Counted from the stretch's first letter, positions 10,764 to 55,582 are shown. The stretch is DNA of 64,000 bases from Euleptes europaea (GCF_029931775.1 NC_079312.1:118294872-118358871); one strand, 5' to 3'. Program-made: numbers and translations. The notes: a model not told the origin generated them from the letters alone.

Positions 10764-11327
10764 AAAGATCCAAACAGCACTCACAAATATATAGAAATTA
10801 ATTTATAAGGTGCAAAGGTGCAAAAAGTGAGCATATATACACGAAATACAGTCCTATACTATAAGATACACATACAAATTTCTCAATATCAGTCCAGCAT
10901 AATACAATAAGGTTTATAAATATCCTGTGAATCAGGTAAGTCAATGTATATTGTCCATGATGGACTTTTTTGTGCTTATTAGCAGCTGGAGAAAAGGAGT
11001 CTGAGGCAAAGGCCACGACGAGAGAATGTCAATCAGGACGTGTAGTCTAGATCTGGATCACGTTTCGCGTTGGCTACATCAGCTACATGTATCCAAGAAG
11101 TTCATAAAATAAACATAATTTCAAACGGGACCAAAAAAGATTTCTGCTTACTTACCTGATTCACAGGATATTTATAAACCTTATTGTATTATGCTGGACT
11201 GATACTGAGAAATTTGTATGTGTATCTTATAGTATAGGACTGTATTTCGTGTATATATGCTCACTTTTTGCACCTTTGCACCTTATAAATTAATTTCTAT
11301 ATATTTGTGAGTGCTGTTTGGATCTTT
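10764..11327. mobile_element. Foldback element, probably Penelope-like
   Basis: Two 178-base arms (10764-10941 and 11150-11327) are inverted repeats with about one mismatch. They enclose a 208-base centre. The insertion lies inside a GTTGCCA hAT MITE and duplicates about 16 bases of it (CAACCTCCGGGTGGTG beside CAACCTCCGGGGGGTGG). The centre holds a hammerhead-like motif on the minus strand. Inverted terminal units, a variable-length duplication and a hammerhead motif are traits of Penelope-like retroelements. No reverse transcriptase is present, so the family call is inference. Confidence 0.6.
11025..11095 (-). ncRNA. Hammerhead ribozyme-like motif, degenerate
   Basis: On the minus strand CTGATG (11082-11077) is followed by a short stem-II-like GC/GC segment and then GAAAC (11066-11062). 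After that comes a stem III CGTG/CACG (11062-11059 with 11042-11039) that closes on TC (11038-11037), the expected U-H cleavage position. One core base after CTGATG looks changed, and stem I is only about three pairs. Activity is doubtful. Confidence 0.45.
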
Positions 11328-11359
11328 TCCATTATCCGCACAGCACCGAGCCTTTTTTT

Positions 11360-11560
11360 TCTCCAACCTCCGGGGGGTGGCTGGAGATCTCCTGCAATTA
11401 CAACTGATCTCCAGAGTGGTTCACCTGGAGAAAATGGCCGCTTTGGAAGGCGGGCCCTATGGCAATATGCCCCATTGAAGTCCCTCCTCAAACCCTGCCC
11501 TCCTCAGGCTCCACCCTCCAAATCTCCAGGTATTTCCCAACAGGGAGCTGGCAACCCTAC
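11360..11560 (+). repeat. Right part of a GTTGCCA hAT MITE split by the foldback
   Basis: The head GAGGGTTGCCAACCTCCGG is at 10739-10760. The body resumes at about 11363 and ends with GAGCTGGCAACCCTA. The foldback 10764-11327 separates the two parts. Confidence 0.75.
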
Positions 11561-12099
11561 TGGAGACTGCCCACTGGATGGTGTTAGGAAAGGGATATGG
11601 GGAAAGAGGCATCTGTTATCCTCAGGATTGCTGTGGGAGGTGGGACTATGGGGGTAAAATCCCAGTCGCCCCAGTCTGTGGAGCCAGATGAGTCACATGG
11701 TTTCTTTTCAAATGACATCTGGGCTGGGTCTGGAGGGTGTGAGCAGGGGCCTAGAGGGAATCTTTGTCTTGGCGCCCCTCGTGCCCCCCCCCCCCCCGTT
11801 TCCCAGAGATTCTGTGAGACTAATATTTAAGAGCGTGGACGTTCTCATGTCCAACCAGTTTCCAATGGAGAAAAGCACCATAGAACTAGAGGAAGGGCCA
11901 TGGGGTAATAAGCACTGGTAGGGGACTCCAAAAGGCGTTTTCAAATCAGAAGCTGCCACAAAGTAGAAAAAGAACAACTATTTACTACAGACTAACAACA
12001 TATCTGGCAATATTTCTTAGTCTTTAAGGTGCTACTGAACTCTTGCTCTTTTCTACTGCTAGCAACAGACTCAGCTACCCGTCAAAATCTATTTACTAC

Positions 12100-12940
12100 A
12101 GAGGAGAGGACATGAAGTAAGAGGTGCTGGTTGCAGAAAGGTCTATTTGAACTTTTTCAGGGATGGCTACCCCCATTTTGAAATGGATTGGGAAATAGAT
12201 AGAAGGGATGCTGCAGAAACGTTCCTGGGAAGTTTCAAAGAGGAGACTGGATGTGCCACTATGGATGGTTTAAGATTTGGGAATGCATGATTTTCTGGGA
12301 ATCTTAGTGGTCCTCCATGCATGTTTCCTCCCCTACACAGTTGTAGCAAGACCATATGTACACTTGTGTAGACCATTATATGCGAAAGCCATGCAAGGGT
12401 CTATCTCACTGCATAAATCATATGTGTAGCAATTTTTTTCAATTTACACACTTGCAGCTAAACAGACATATGCATATGCACATATAACGGTGCATGCATA
12501 TATATTCCTGACACTCATTTATCTTTTATAATGACTCCTCTGTGAAGCATCCCTTAATTAGTCACCTGTCCTTCTCGTAATCTCCCAAGAATGAAGGACT
12601 GCTTTCTGTCCAGGATTTACCTTTGGGTGGTAATTAATAATGCTCTCATTTAAGCAGGTTGCTATTATTATCCCCTTTGGAGTGGCTTTTTGCAGATAGG
12701 ATATGGAACAGAGAGCACCTCAGAGCACTTCGGTTGCCATTGGATCATGACAGTTTGGATGTAACCTGCTAATGAGGGAGTGAATGGGGAGAGGCAGCCT
12801 TCCACACTGGTGGATGAGGGAAGGAAGTTCTGCTTGTTTCTTTCTGCTTTTAGATTGTCAGGAGACAGAAGGAAGAATGCAGCCTTTCTGACGTGTATGA
12901 GGGTGGGGTCACATCTATGACAGTAACATCCCATTCCCAA
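12100..12940. other. Sequence downstream of the bMERB gene
   Basis: No repeat or coding exon is recognised. Short ORFs on the minus strand lack any family resemblance. It lies beyond the candidate poly(A) signal at 12961. Confidence 0.4.
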
Positions 12941-12960
12941 CCCCTCCAAGATTTCCTTGT

Positions 12961-12966
12961 TTTATT
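12961..12966 (-). terminator. Candidate poly(A) signal of the bMERB gene
   Basis: The minus strand reads AATAAA 386 bases after the stop codon. This would give a 3' UTR of about 400 bases. Other signals further on cannot be excluded. Confidence 0.45.
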
Positions 12967-13189
12967 ATCCTGTCGCCTGCTGGCAGATACCCTCTTGATA
13001 GATGACCGTTACCCTGCCTGTGGTATTAACAGGTGGAAAAAACAGTAATCCCACTCTCTGTCTCTCTGAGTTGTCTCTTCCACGGCGCATCTGCTCTCTG
13101 CTTGTGATCCCCTGTGGACTGAACTGCGTAAGTTGGTTGGAGAGAGGTGTGGGCGGATGGTCCTGTCTTTAGGCTCCTGATGGTTACCA

Positions 13190-13275
13190 TGCTTGTTTTC
13201 AAATTCCACGTCATCCACAAGGAAATCCCAGGCGTCCTCTCCACAGGCTTGTGAATCTTCTATGATTTGGATGGA
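13190..13275 (-). pseudogene. Relic copy of bMERB exon 4 in the 3' UTR
   Basis: The minus strand reads [10 protein letters not shown] here, as in true exon 4 at 21.6-21.7 kb. At DNA level GATTTCCTTGTGGATGA and the following bases match with few changes. AGATTCACAA also matches upstream, across a small length difference. A further ATCCAAA and GAAGAT pair fits an internally deleted exon copy. There is no splice donor after it. It lies in sense orientation about 80-160 bases after the gene's stop codon, so it would be transcribed as 3' UTR. Confidence 0.7.
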
Positions 13276-13351
13276 TCCAGTTGACTGGGGAGGGGCAGGG
13301 CTTACCCATGAACGTATCTTGGGTTGGGAAGATGGGGGCATCGGCCCCAGC

Positions 13352-47124
<33,773 letters not shown>

Positions 47125-47174
47125 AGTGGGTGGGTGCGTTGCTTTCTTTTTCCATCCTCGCCCGGGTTTTGAAT

Positions 47175-47201
47175 CTGCTGCTGCTGCTGCTGCTGCTGCT
47201 G
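47175..47201. repeat. (CTG)9 trinucleotide repeat in the 5' UTR/promoter
   Basis: Nine CTG units on the plus strand, CAG in gene sense, 51 bases upstream of the candidate ATG. Confidence 0.9.
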
Positions 47202-47430
47202 CTTCTTTTTCTAATCGTCCCAGTTCCCTAGGCGGCGGGGGAAGGGGGCACGTCTACGGAGCCCACCTTGCCGGGAAGCCAGCGCCCATCCTTGGAAAGA
47301 AGAACGACTACACGAAGGAGCGGAGGGAAGGGGAGCCCGGGACCCGCCTGGCGGCAGCCGCCCTCGCCGCCCGCCGCTGCCACGCCGAGGGGCTGCCGAG
47401 AGATGAAACCGAATCCGAGGCTGCAGGCGG

Positions 47431-47474
47431 CCGCTAGGGGGCGCTCATGACGCGGAGGGACGCCCTCTAGTGGA
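47431..47474. promoter_or_regulatory. Pair of facing CTCF-like motifs
   Basis: CCGCTAGGGGGCGC (47431-47444, plus) and CCACTAGAGGGCGT (47460-47473, minus) each fit the 14-base CTCF core at nearly all positions. They point toward each other 15 bases apart, at the upstream edge of the promoter. Confidence 0.55.
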
Positions 47475-47569
47475 AATAGCGGCTCCTTGTTATCCTTTCG
47501 AGACCTTGAAAAGCCAAAGCTATTTTGAGGGCTTTGGGATTTCGCCACTGGTTGCTCCCCCGTTCCTCC

Positions 47570-47571
47570 CG

Positions 47572-47662
<91 letters not shown>

Positions 47663-47835
47663 CTCTTTCTTTCTTTCTCTCTTTCTTTCTCTCTTTCTCT
47701 CTCTTTTTTTCTCTCTTTCTCTTTCTCTTTCTTTCTCCCTTTCTTTCCCTTCCTTTCTTTCCCTTCCTTTCTCTCTTTCTCTCTTTCTCTCTTTCTCTCT
47801 TTCTTCCTCTCTCTCTCTCTCACACACACACACAC
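47570..47835. repeat. (CTTT)n microsatellite running into (CT)n and (CA)n
   Basis: Over 100 bases of perfect CTTT units start at about 47573. They then degrade into CTCTTT and CTTTCC variants and end in short CT and CA tracts. The long lysine/arginine- or phenylalanine/serine-rich ORFs here are artefacts. Confidence 0.97.
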
Positions 47836-48341
47836 CAATGCTAAACCCTAAAGGACATTTATCTGCCCGTTCTGAGTAAACTCGCGCCCTTGGTACTTTT
47901 CAAACTCACCCCTTTCCCAAAGTGGAAATCCGCTGATTACAGTCCTAAAAAATATTGGGGAAAGAAGCATTGGATGCTCTCTGAGACCTTATTTGTACAT
48001 TTACACCCTGCGTGCACCTGGCAGCTTCTTGAATGAAAGGCACCAGGAGAAGCTGAATAAGAATACCCGAGATCTCTCCTTCCTTTGCTAAGAAACATAC
48101 ATTTTTGCAAAAGCAAGCTTGTTCTGACAGGGTTCCAATGCCTTTAGCAGCTTCATAGCAGCTCCCACCAAGGATCAGCAACTCTCTCTCTCCTGTCCAT
48201 TACCTCTGACCACCGGTTTTTCTCTATCACAGGCCCCTGGTTCCGAAAAGTTGGTCCCAGAAGCTAAAGCTGAAAAGTGAAGCAATGGTCAACAAACCCT
48301 TTCTCTTTGATCTTCCCAGCACAATCACAGGGGTTCAAAGG

Positions 48342-48525
48342 AGGGGCCCTGGCTCAATGGCAGAGCTTCTGCTTTGCATGCAGAAGGTCCCAGTTTTTAT
48401 CAGGAGCCTCTCTAGTTCAAAGGGTCAGGTAGGAGGTGATGTGAAAGGCCAAGAGAACTGCTGATGGTCGGAGTAGACTATGCTGATCTTGCTGGACCGG
48501 TGGTCTAACTCAGCTTTATCAAGTC
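48342..48525 (+). repeat. tRNA-derived SINE, diverged
   Basis: GGCTCAATGGCAGAGC and TTTGCATGCAGAAGGTCCC, with a damaged B box. The tail is GGTCGGAGTAGAC. Confidence 0.7.
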
Positions 48526-48888
48526 ACAATAAATCAGCTGTAACAAAGCAGATTAATGAAAAATCATTATTTTGCCTTGAGTGCAGTTATGAATTTCTGT
48601 TTTTCTTCAAGCTCCTGCCAGCTGTATGATTTATCATCCGGAACACCCTCTGAGATGTTCTGGATACTCATCAGTGGTTTTCTAAAGCGCCCTCACAGTT
48701 AAGTGGTGTGTGTGTGTGTGTGTGTAAGGAATCTATTTTTCAGTTTACAGTGTGTTGTCTAGACTACTTTTGCCATGCTTGTTGCCTGTCTAGAGCATGC
48801 AGCAATTTGAATTCATGAAAGATGTGACACATCATAGAAACTATTCACACACACTGTATTCTCTCTGGCTGTGATCAATTGTCTAAAC

Positions 48889-49587
48889 CAGGGGTGGGGA
48901 ACCTTTTTTCCACCAGGGGCCATTTGGATATTTATAACATCATTCGCGGGCCATACAAAATTATCAATTTAAAAATTAGCAGACCAAGCCCCAAGCAGGC
49001 AGCTGCCCCAGATGACCCCCCCTAGGCGCGGACAAGCAGGCAGGTAGGAGGCGCACTAGCCCACCTGGTGGCACAGTAGGGTCTGTTGCACCAGCTGGGC
49101 ATAGCCATCCAGCCACACGCCGGAGTTGCTCCTGCTCTGCATGGTCGGGCCCGGATTCTACAGCCAGCTCCTGCTACCTCCACCTGCAGGGGTGAAATGA
49201 GGACACACTGGCTAAGAACTCCCAACCCCCGTGCATTCTGGCCCTGCCTCCTTTAACCCCTCCATTGTCGCCACTTCTGCCCCCAGCCCTCTTGTAGTAG
49301 AGGGAATACGTTTCTCCATAGCCCGGGTGGGAAAGGGTTAACATTTTCTTGGGCGGTCCTAGCAGCTCCATAGCTAATGACTCTTCTGCAAGGGGGAAAA
49401 AAGGTTCCTTTTCTCAGCAAAACAAACTCACATCCGCCTTTATTCAAGCTATTCTTGTACATGGGAGGGGGTGGATCGCTAGTCTTAGATCCTTCTGAGC
49501 TAGTGATCTGCCAGGACCCATGAAGGACCAGTCCACATGATTTTGTGGGTCTTAAACAGCCCCAGGGCCTGACATTCCCCACCCCTG
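48889..49587. mobile_element. hAT transposon, non-autonomous
   Basis: The ends CAGGGGTGGGGAAC and ATTCCCCACCCCTG are inverted, with perfect flanks GTCTAAAC (48881-48888 and 49588-49595). Length is 699 bases. No transposase frame is visible. Confidence 0.93.
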
Positions 49588-49924
49588 GTCTAAACAAATG
49601 AAACCAACTCATTCATGCACTGTGTTCTCTCTTAATGCCTTAAAGGCTTTTTTTTTTGGAGGGGGGTTGTTTCTAAAAAGCCCTTCGTATTGGCACAGCA
49701 GTGGGCTTTTACACCTACTGCTGCCTGTGGAAATACTGCATCCCACACGCACCTCTGCAACTTACTAATTCAATATCCCCCATTACTGTGTATGGATGTG
49801 AAAGTTGGACAATGAAGAAAGCTGACAGAAGGACAGTTGATTCCTTTGAAATGTGGTGTTGGAGGAGAGTTTTACAAATACAGTGGACCACCAAAAAGAC
49901 AAATAAGACGAATTTCATTGGGTG

Positions 49925-50010
49925 ACCTTGGTCTCTTGCTTTTAAGTTCACTGTCTCTCAGCCTAATCTACCTCACAGGGCTGTTGTGAGAGTAATTTAG
50001 GAAAAAATAT
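49925..50010 (+). repeat. MIR/L2-type SINE tail fragment
   Basis: GGGTGACCTTGGTCTC, CAGCCTAATCTACCTCACAG, GGCTGTTGTGAG. The head is missing. Confidence 0.5.
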
Positions 50011-50144
50011 GTATGCCTGTCTCCTTCAGCTCAGGAACAGTGGGATAAAAATATGAGGGATAGTGGGAGTAGAAACAGTACAAAAGAAAAGAGTTAAGAA
50101 GCAGCCCTCTCCTTCCCTCTGCCTGGTGTCCTTCAAGTTGTCGG

Positions 50145-50450
50145 TCCACCCTAGGTAAAGGTCCCCTGTGCAAGCACCGGGTCATTCCGGGTCATGTGAC
50201 AGGTGACGTCACATCTCAGCGTTTCCTAGGCAGACTTTGTTTACGGGGTGGTTTGCCAGTGCCTTTCCCCAGTCATCTTCCCTTTACCCCCAAGCAAGCT
50301 GGGCACTCATTTTACCAACCTCGGAAGGATGGAAGGCTGAGTCATCCTTGAGCCGGCTACCTGAAGCCAACTTCCGTTGGGATCAAACTCAGGTCATGAG
50401 CAGAGCTTGGACTGCAGTACTGCAGCTTACCACTCTGCGCCATGGCGCTA
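50145..50450 (-). repeat. tRNA-derived SINE, third family (minus)
   Basis: Reverse end GGTAAAGGTCCCCTGTGC, GGTTTGCCAGTGCC and reverse head TTGGGATCAAACTCAGG with GCCATGGCGCT. It is the counterpart of 42890-43125. Confidence 0.85.
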
Positions 50451-51212
50451 TCAAATAACTCTCCCTTCTCTGAAAATGCAGTTACTCGTTTTAGAAATAA
50501 AACACCACGAAATTAGGAAGCAATAGCATTTTCAGGATGACGGCCAAGCATCTTAAAATATCTGAAATGTTGATTCTGTACACTGCCATTAAGCCTTTGG
50601 AACACCTTGCTTGTTGCTTTCTATTCAGCAAGGCTGTATCGGCTCTAGGCGCTTCACGGACATAGTAGTCAAATGGCAGAGAGATATGCCAAGCCTCCGG
50701 AGAACCCAAAACGGCTGTTTCCTGTTGAATCAGAAATACCTGTGAGCTTCTTCCTTTTGAAAACAAGACACCTCTCTTATTGCACCTCAGTGACATATAT
50801 AAAATGGGGAAAGGCTCAGCCAGTGATGGTGACTCATCTCATCCAATGAAGCGCAACATAAAATTGTGAGTGCTTGACGTGTGTCATCTCCCACCTGCCT
50901 TGAGCCTTCCGCTCTGCGTTGAAAAGAATGCAGTATAATAATTCACATTAACACAAGAGCTGAATGGCCCCTTTCTTAGCCTGATAATCACGATGAGAAG
51001 AAAGGAGAGCATCACAAATGTTAAACATTTATTCGAGACTATTTACAAGTATAGGGATTTAATCTCACAACACTTGTAAGCGCCAAGACTGAATTTATGA
51101 GGCCTTCACTGTGCAATAAAAAACACTCCACAGAATTGACACTGGAGTGGGAGACGGTTGGGTTTGGGGGGGGGGTTGCATACTGAGGATGGGGTGAAGA
51201 GTGGTCCAGGTA

Positions 51213-51232
51213 AGGTTGCCAACCTCCAGATG
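51213..51232 (+). repeat. GTTGCCA hAT MITE head fragment
   Basis: AAGGTTGCCAACCTCCAGATG stops after about 20 bases and meets the hairpin at 51240. Confidence 0.6.
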
Positions 51233-51239
51233 ATGTGTC

Positions 51240-51340
51240 AGCCTCCTTCTCCATATAGTATGCACCCCGGGCGTGCCGTTCCTGTAATCCATTTTACAGG
51301 AACGGCACACCCGGGTGCATACTATATGGAGAAGGAGGCT
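51240..51340. repeat. Long near-perfect hairpin
   Basis: Left arm 51240-51287 (AGCCTCCTTCTCCATATAG to CCGTTCCTGTAA) and right arm 51294-51340 are inverted with about two differences. They are joined by a loop of six bases. It is a short foldback MITE or an inverted duplication, and would also form a stable RNA hairpin if transcribed. Confidence 0.85.
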
Positions 51341-51767
51341 AATGCACATGCAATGTAAGGGAAGCTAGTGCCTTGGCAATTCTTAGGGGTGCATAGTTTG
51401 CACAGCAGGCTCTGCTCTCAGCACTTCATTTCTGGCCATTAATCATCATTTATACATCTTTGTGGGAGACTGCACTTATAGTGTGGGCTGTAGACTTTAA
51501 CATCACTGTCATTAACATCATTGTCATTACAGTTGTCAGAATATAGTGGCTTTGTATATTATATTATTGTATTAGACATAGGAATATTTGTCACATAGAA
51601 AAGTGTATTAGTGTATGTATATGCTTATATTGTTATTTAACAATACAACTTGATTTGGTATAGGAATTCTATTTGGTTTTTTAGTTTCTATTATTGGAGT
51701 CTTGTGCTGCTTCTTGGGTTGTGACACACATTCTGCAGCATTGGTGTTTCTCTCTATTAATTTCTAA

Positions 51768-51966
51768 ACCTCCAGATGGTAGCTGGAGATCTCCCACTAT
51801 TACAACTGATCTCCAGGCGACAGAGATCAGTTCACCTGGAGAAAATGGCTGCTTTGGAAGGTGGACTCAATGGCATTATAACCCATATAAGTCCCTCTGC
51901 TCCCTAAACCTCCATCCTCCTCAGGCTCCACCCCCAAAATCTCCAGGTATTTCCCAACCTGGAGCT
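51768..51966 (+). repeat. GTTGCCA hAT MITE, ends lost
   Basis: AACCTCCAGATGGTAGCTGG to TTTCCCAACCTGGAGC. It is the second subtype, without either terminal repeat. Confidence 0.8.
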
Positions 51967-53512
51967 TTTGACTTCTGTAACAGTCAATATTTTGATTTTT
52001 CAGTGAGAGCATCTCCTATGAGCATAAAAACAGCCAGGACCTGCAGATCATTTTATTAGGAAATATAGAAGGAATCAAACCATGAAGTCTGCAAAAGAAA
52101 AAGAAATGGGGGGTGGGGGAAGTACCAGGATGCTAATAGTTTGTCTTGGTTTATTGCCCGTAAAGAATGATCCATACTGAATTAGATACTAGCGGCACAC
52201 ATCACAGCCAGAGCTTCACATACTGGCCAGGTAAAGAGCCACCATTAAAACAGGATTGCAGAATGAATGCAGCAACTTGAGAGACCAAATAACATATTCC
52301 ATCACCCAGAAAGGCAGCTTTTGTTATTATTATTTTTAAACTCGCAGCAATGTATTAATATAAAAAAGAATCCAGAATTATGCAGCTGTTTTCAGTCATC
52401 CTACAGAAAAAGCCTGAATGAGATCAATTAGCTAAAAGTGGAGCTGAGGAAAATGCTATTTATGTGGCATGGATTTTGGAAGGTTTTTTTCTCCAACATA
52501 TCAGATCTGATACTTCTTTGTAAATTCCTCACTGAAATCTGTTTTGTGAAAGTGTTGGTTGATTATGCTGAATCTTTTAAGGAACCTGGGGTTATTTATA
52601 CAGCGTCAGAACAAATGTAGAAAAATAGAGGACCCCCAACTAGTCTACACTATTGTCAACCAGGTTTGCCAACTGCCTGGAGAAAAAAAAAGCCATGTCC
52701 CTTTAAGTAGAGGCTTAATGGCTTATTGTTTACCAGGTGACTATTTACCTCCATGCCATGAAAAGTTTCAGTTGCCCTTTTCCACATATTAAACCTCTAT
52801 TAAGGGGGCAGGGTATTTTTCTCCAGGCCTGACGGCAACATTAATGTCTACACATTTCACTTTGGAGCCTTGGCTTTGTGGCAATGTGTGAACCTCCAAG
52901 CAAGATACCTGAATCCCATAAGAGATCACACCAAGTACTTGCTAGCCCGATTCTGTGAAACAAGACACTAAGAGCAGGCTTACTATATAGTTCCAATTAA
53001 CAAGCAAGCGAGCATGTAAGGCACTGAGAGAAAGCAGGTACCTAAAGTGTTAGAGGAGGAATTTCTATGGGTTTCAAGACCAAAATTATGTCTTCTATCA
53101 GATGATGCAACCATTACATGATATTTTAAATAAGTTGACTTAGAGCCATCCTGAAACTGTATTATAAATGTCAACCTCAAAAATTCAGCCACATTGAAGG
53201 TTTAGAATTAGGGAACAAAACCAAAGATGCTCAACTTGGCTTGCACATACTAGGCAGTTTGAAGAAAATACTTTATGTTTAAAAGGCACTCAAGTAATCA
53301 AGGGCTATAAAAACACAACTGCAAATATATGATAGCCTTCTACTGTCTTCATTTGTATACTAGCTTTGCTGTTTTAAATACGTCAAAAACAAGATGATTC
53401 TTTTTGGTGAGCAGCAGACATTACACAAATTCATGCCCATCATTTTGACAGAAAACTCTCATGAGGTCCTGTAGTTTTTTCATATATGCTTAGTGCGCCA
53501 GCCCGCAGAAAA
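51967..53512. other. Intergenic stretch without recognised features
   Basis: AT-rich sequence with short ORFs only. No SINE boxes, TIRs or coding exons are evident. Confidence 0.45.
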
Positions 53513-53520
53513 CTCTAGAC

Positions 53521-53713
53521 CAGTGGTTCCCAAACCTTTCGGGCCACTGCCCCCTTGGTTCCACAAACTCAACCCCAGTACCCCCTACCCTATCCAACAA
53601 CACAGTTGAAGGGGCCCACCTCTAGCACCCCCTGCTGTCCCTTTGCCTTAGTGCCCCCCTAGGTAATCCCACCGCCCCCCAGGGGGTGGTACTCCCCACT
53701 TTGGGAACCACTG
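53521..53713. mobile_element. hAT MITE
   Basis: CAGTGGTTCCCAAACC and TTTGGGAACCACTG are inverted. The flanks CTCTAGAC (53513-53520) and GTCTAGAC (53714-53721) differ at one base. Length is 193 bases. Confidence 0.92.
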
Positions 53714-53974
53714 GTCTAGACAGTCCCATTAGTTTTCTCTGATTTTATATATTAAAAAATCTTCCAAGCATGTATTTAGAGTTGGAGATCTGAATATCTG
53801 ATCAGTTTGCAAGATAGGGAAGCACACTTTGATGTGGTTTAGGCAAGACTGAAAAAGTCACCCTGTGTGTGGGGGAGAGGGAATGGGCAAACTGGGGCTG
53901 CAAACAGGAATGCAGTGCAATCCTCACCACAGTCACGCCCCTCTGCATAGGACAGCACTGGCAATATTCTAAGT

Positions 53975-54205
53975 CGCGGTGTCAAACTCATTTGTTACGA
54001 GGGCCAGATATGACGTCACTTGGTTGGGTTGGGCCATGCCTCGCCAGCCCAGATTGGGAGCGGGGGTGGTGGCTTCAGCTGGCAAGCCAGCAGCGGGCTT
54101 GCCAGCCTAGATACAGGGTGGGGTGGTGGTGGCTGCCTTGGCTGGCTGGATAAGAGCTCTCAAGGGGGCAAATCCGGCCCCTGGGCCTTATGTTTGACAC
54201 CCTTG
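53975..54205. mobile_element. hAT MITE
   Basis: CGCGGTGTCAAACTCAT and ATGTTTGACACCCTTG are inverted, with perfect flanks TTCTAAGT (53967-53974 and 54206-54213). Length is 231 bases, with a GC-rich centre. Confidence 0.92.
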
Positions 54206-54213
54206 TTCTAAGT

Positions 54214-54990
54214 GTTTCAGCAGGATCTGAAAGCAATTGTGCTACCCTGAAAGCACAGTTACATTTTATTGCTCTTTAAATTTGCAACATGTAGGGAGAA
54301 AGGTTTCTTCAAATTTCACAGCATGTTGCCTTTGTGACATCACCATACAGAATTCCTTTCTCCCCAATGCACTTTTACAGCTGTTTTAAAGAGTGTTCAT
54401 TTTATTTATAGAGTGAAAGACAAAAACATATACCTATATCACATTAGAATGACATATAAATTAAAAGACAATGAGATTGGCAAGACAGAATTGATGCAAT
54501 GCCCATCTTGCATACACGTGTATACATACAATTTACAAAACATTATATATGAACATGATGGTTAAGCCTGAATACCTTTTGGTGTTTTGGTCTTCCCTCC
54601 CTATTACATTTTGTAAAAAGGAATGTCATAATCCAGCTAAAGTTAAGCACTTGGAAGTCCTGCTCATTTCAGTGGAAGAATTAAACATGTCCTTAACCCT
54701 TTCCCATCAAAATCAATGAGGTATAATAGCACTTAAGAGCAGCCAGATCATTTCCTTCCCTTTACAGGTAGCACAAAGCATCCCCCCCACCCCAAATTAA
54801 TCTCATTGAGCTTAATGGAACTCATTCCCAAGTCAGTAATGGATCTAAGCACTTAGCTAACATAACTGTTACTGTATTTGCAAATCATTATTAGCACTAG
54901 ATAAGTAGCATTTAATACTGCAAGTAATCACTTGGGGTCAGTGATGACATTACATTTACATCTCTGAAATGAAATTCTTCTAACATTGTT
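54214..54990. other. Intergenic stretch without recognised features
   Basis: Non-coding sequence of even composition. Nothing could be assigned. Confidence 0.4.
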
Positions 54991-55003
54991 TCCACAGAAG
55001 TTA

Positions 55004-55206
55004 GGGTTGCCAGGTCCCTCTTCGCCACTGGTGGGAGGTTTTGAGGGCGGAGCATGAGGAGGGCGGGGTTTGGGGAGGGGCTTCAATGCCATAGAGTCCA
55101 ATTGCCAAAGCAGCCGTTTTCTCCAGGTGAACTGATCTCTATCGGGTGGAGATCAGTTGTAATTGCAGGAGATCTCCAGCTAGTACCTGGAGGTTGGCAA
55201 CCCTAA
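55004..55206 (-). mobile_element. GTTGCCA hAT MITE (minus copy)
   Basis: TAGGGTTGCCAGGTCCCTC to GAGGTTGGCAACCCTA, both ends intact. The flanks ACAGAAGT and ACAGGACA agree at only part of eight positions. Confidence 0.85.
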
Positions 55207-55364
55207 CAGGACAGATATTACAAATGATCAGATTGAGGCATTCATCCAGTTTATTTGAAAATGGATTCCTGCAGCTGGATAAAGGAAGAATTCAGGATCC
55301 AGCAATCATCTTTGAACATACTGTGTGGGTGGCATATTTGAACAAGATGTCTTCACATGTATGT

Positions 55365-55582
55365 GTGTGTGTAAAGTGCCGTCAAGTCGCAGCCGACTTA
55401 TGGCGACCCCTTTTTGGGGTTTTCATGGCAAGAGACGAACAGAGGTGGTTTTGCCAGTGCCTTCCTCTGCACAGCAACCCTGGTCTTCCTTGGTGGTCTC
55501 CCATCCAAATACTAACCAGGGCCGACCCTGCTTAGCTTCTGAGATCTGACGAGATCAGGCTTGCCTGGGCCATCCAGGTCAC
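55365..55582 (-). repeat. 5S rRNA-derived SINE (minus)
   Basis: GTAAAGTGCCGTCAAGTCGC (reverse tail), TGGTCTCCCATCCAAATAC, CCCTGCTTAGCTTCTGAG, ATCTGACGAGATCAGGC. It has the full 5S-like head. Confidence 0.9.

Larger units (their letters stand above)
47125..47475 (-). promoter_or_regulatory. CpG-rich promoter region of the BMERB1-like gene
   Basis: Dense CpGs between 47210 and 47465 lie just upstream of the candidate exon 1. No TATA box is seen. A transcription start within this stretch would give a short 5' UTR. There are no comparable islands elsewhere outside transposons. Confidence 0.65.

Noticed and set aside
47228-47838. Long minus-strand ORFs rich in Glu, Lys and Arg, and plus-strand ORFs rich in Phe, Ser and Leu
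   Set aside because: They are translations of the CTTT microsatellite in several frames at once.
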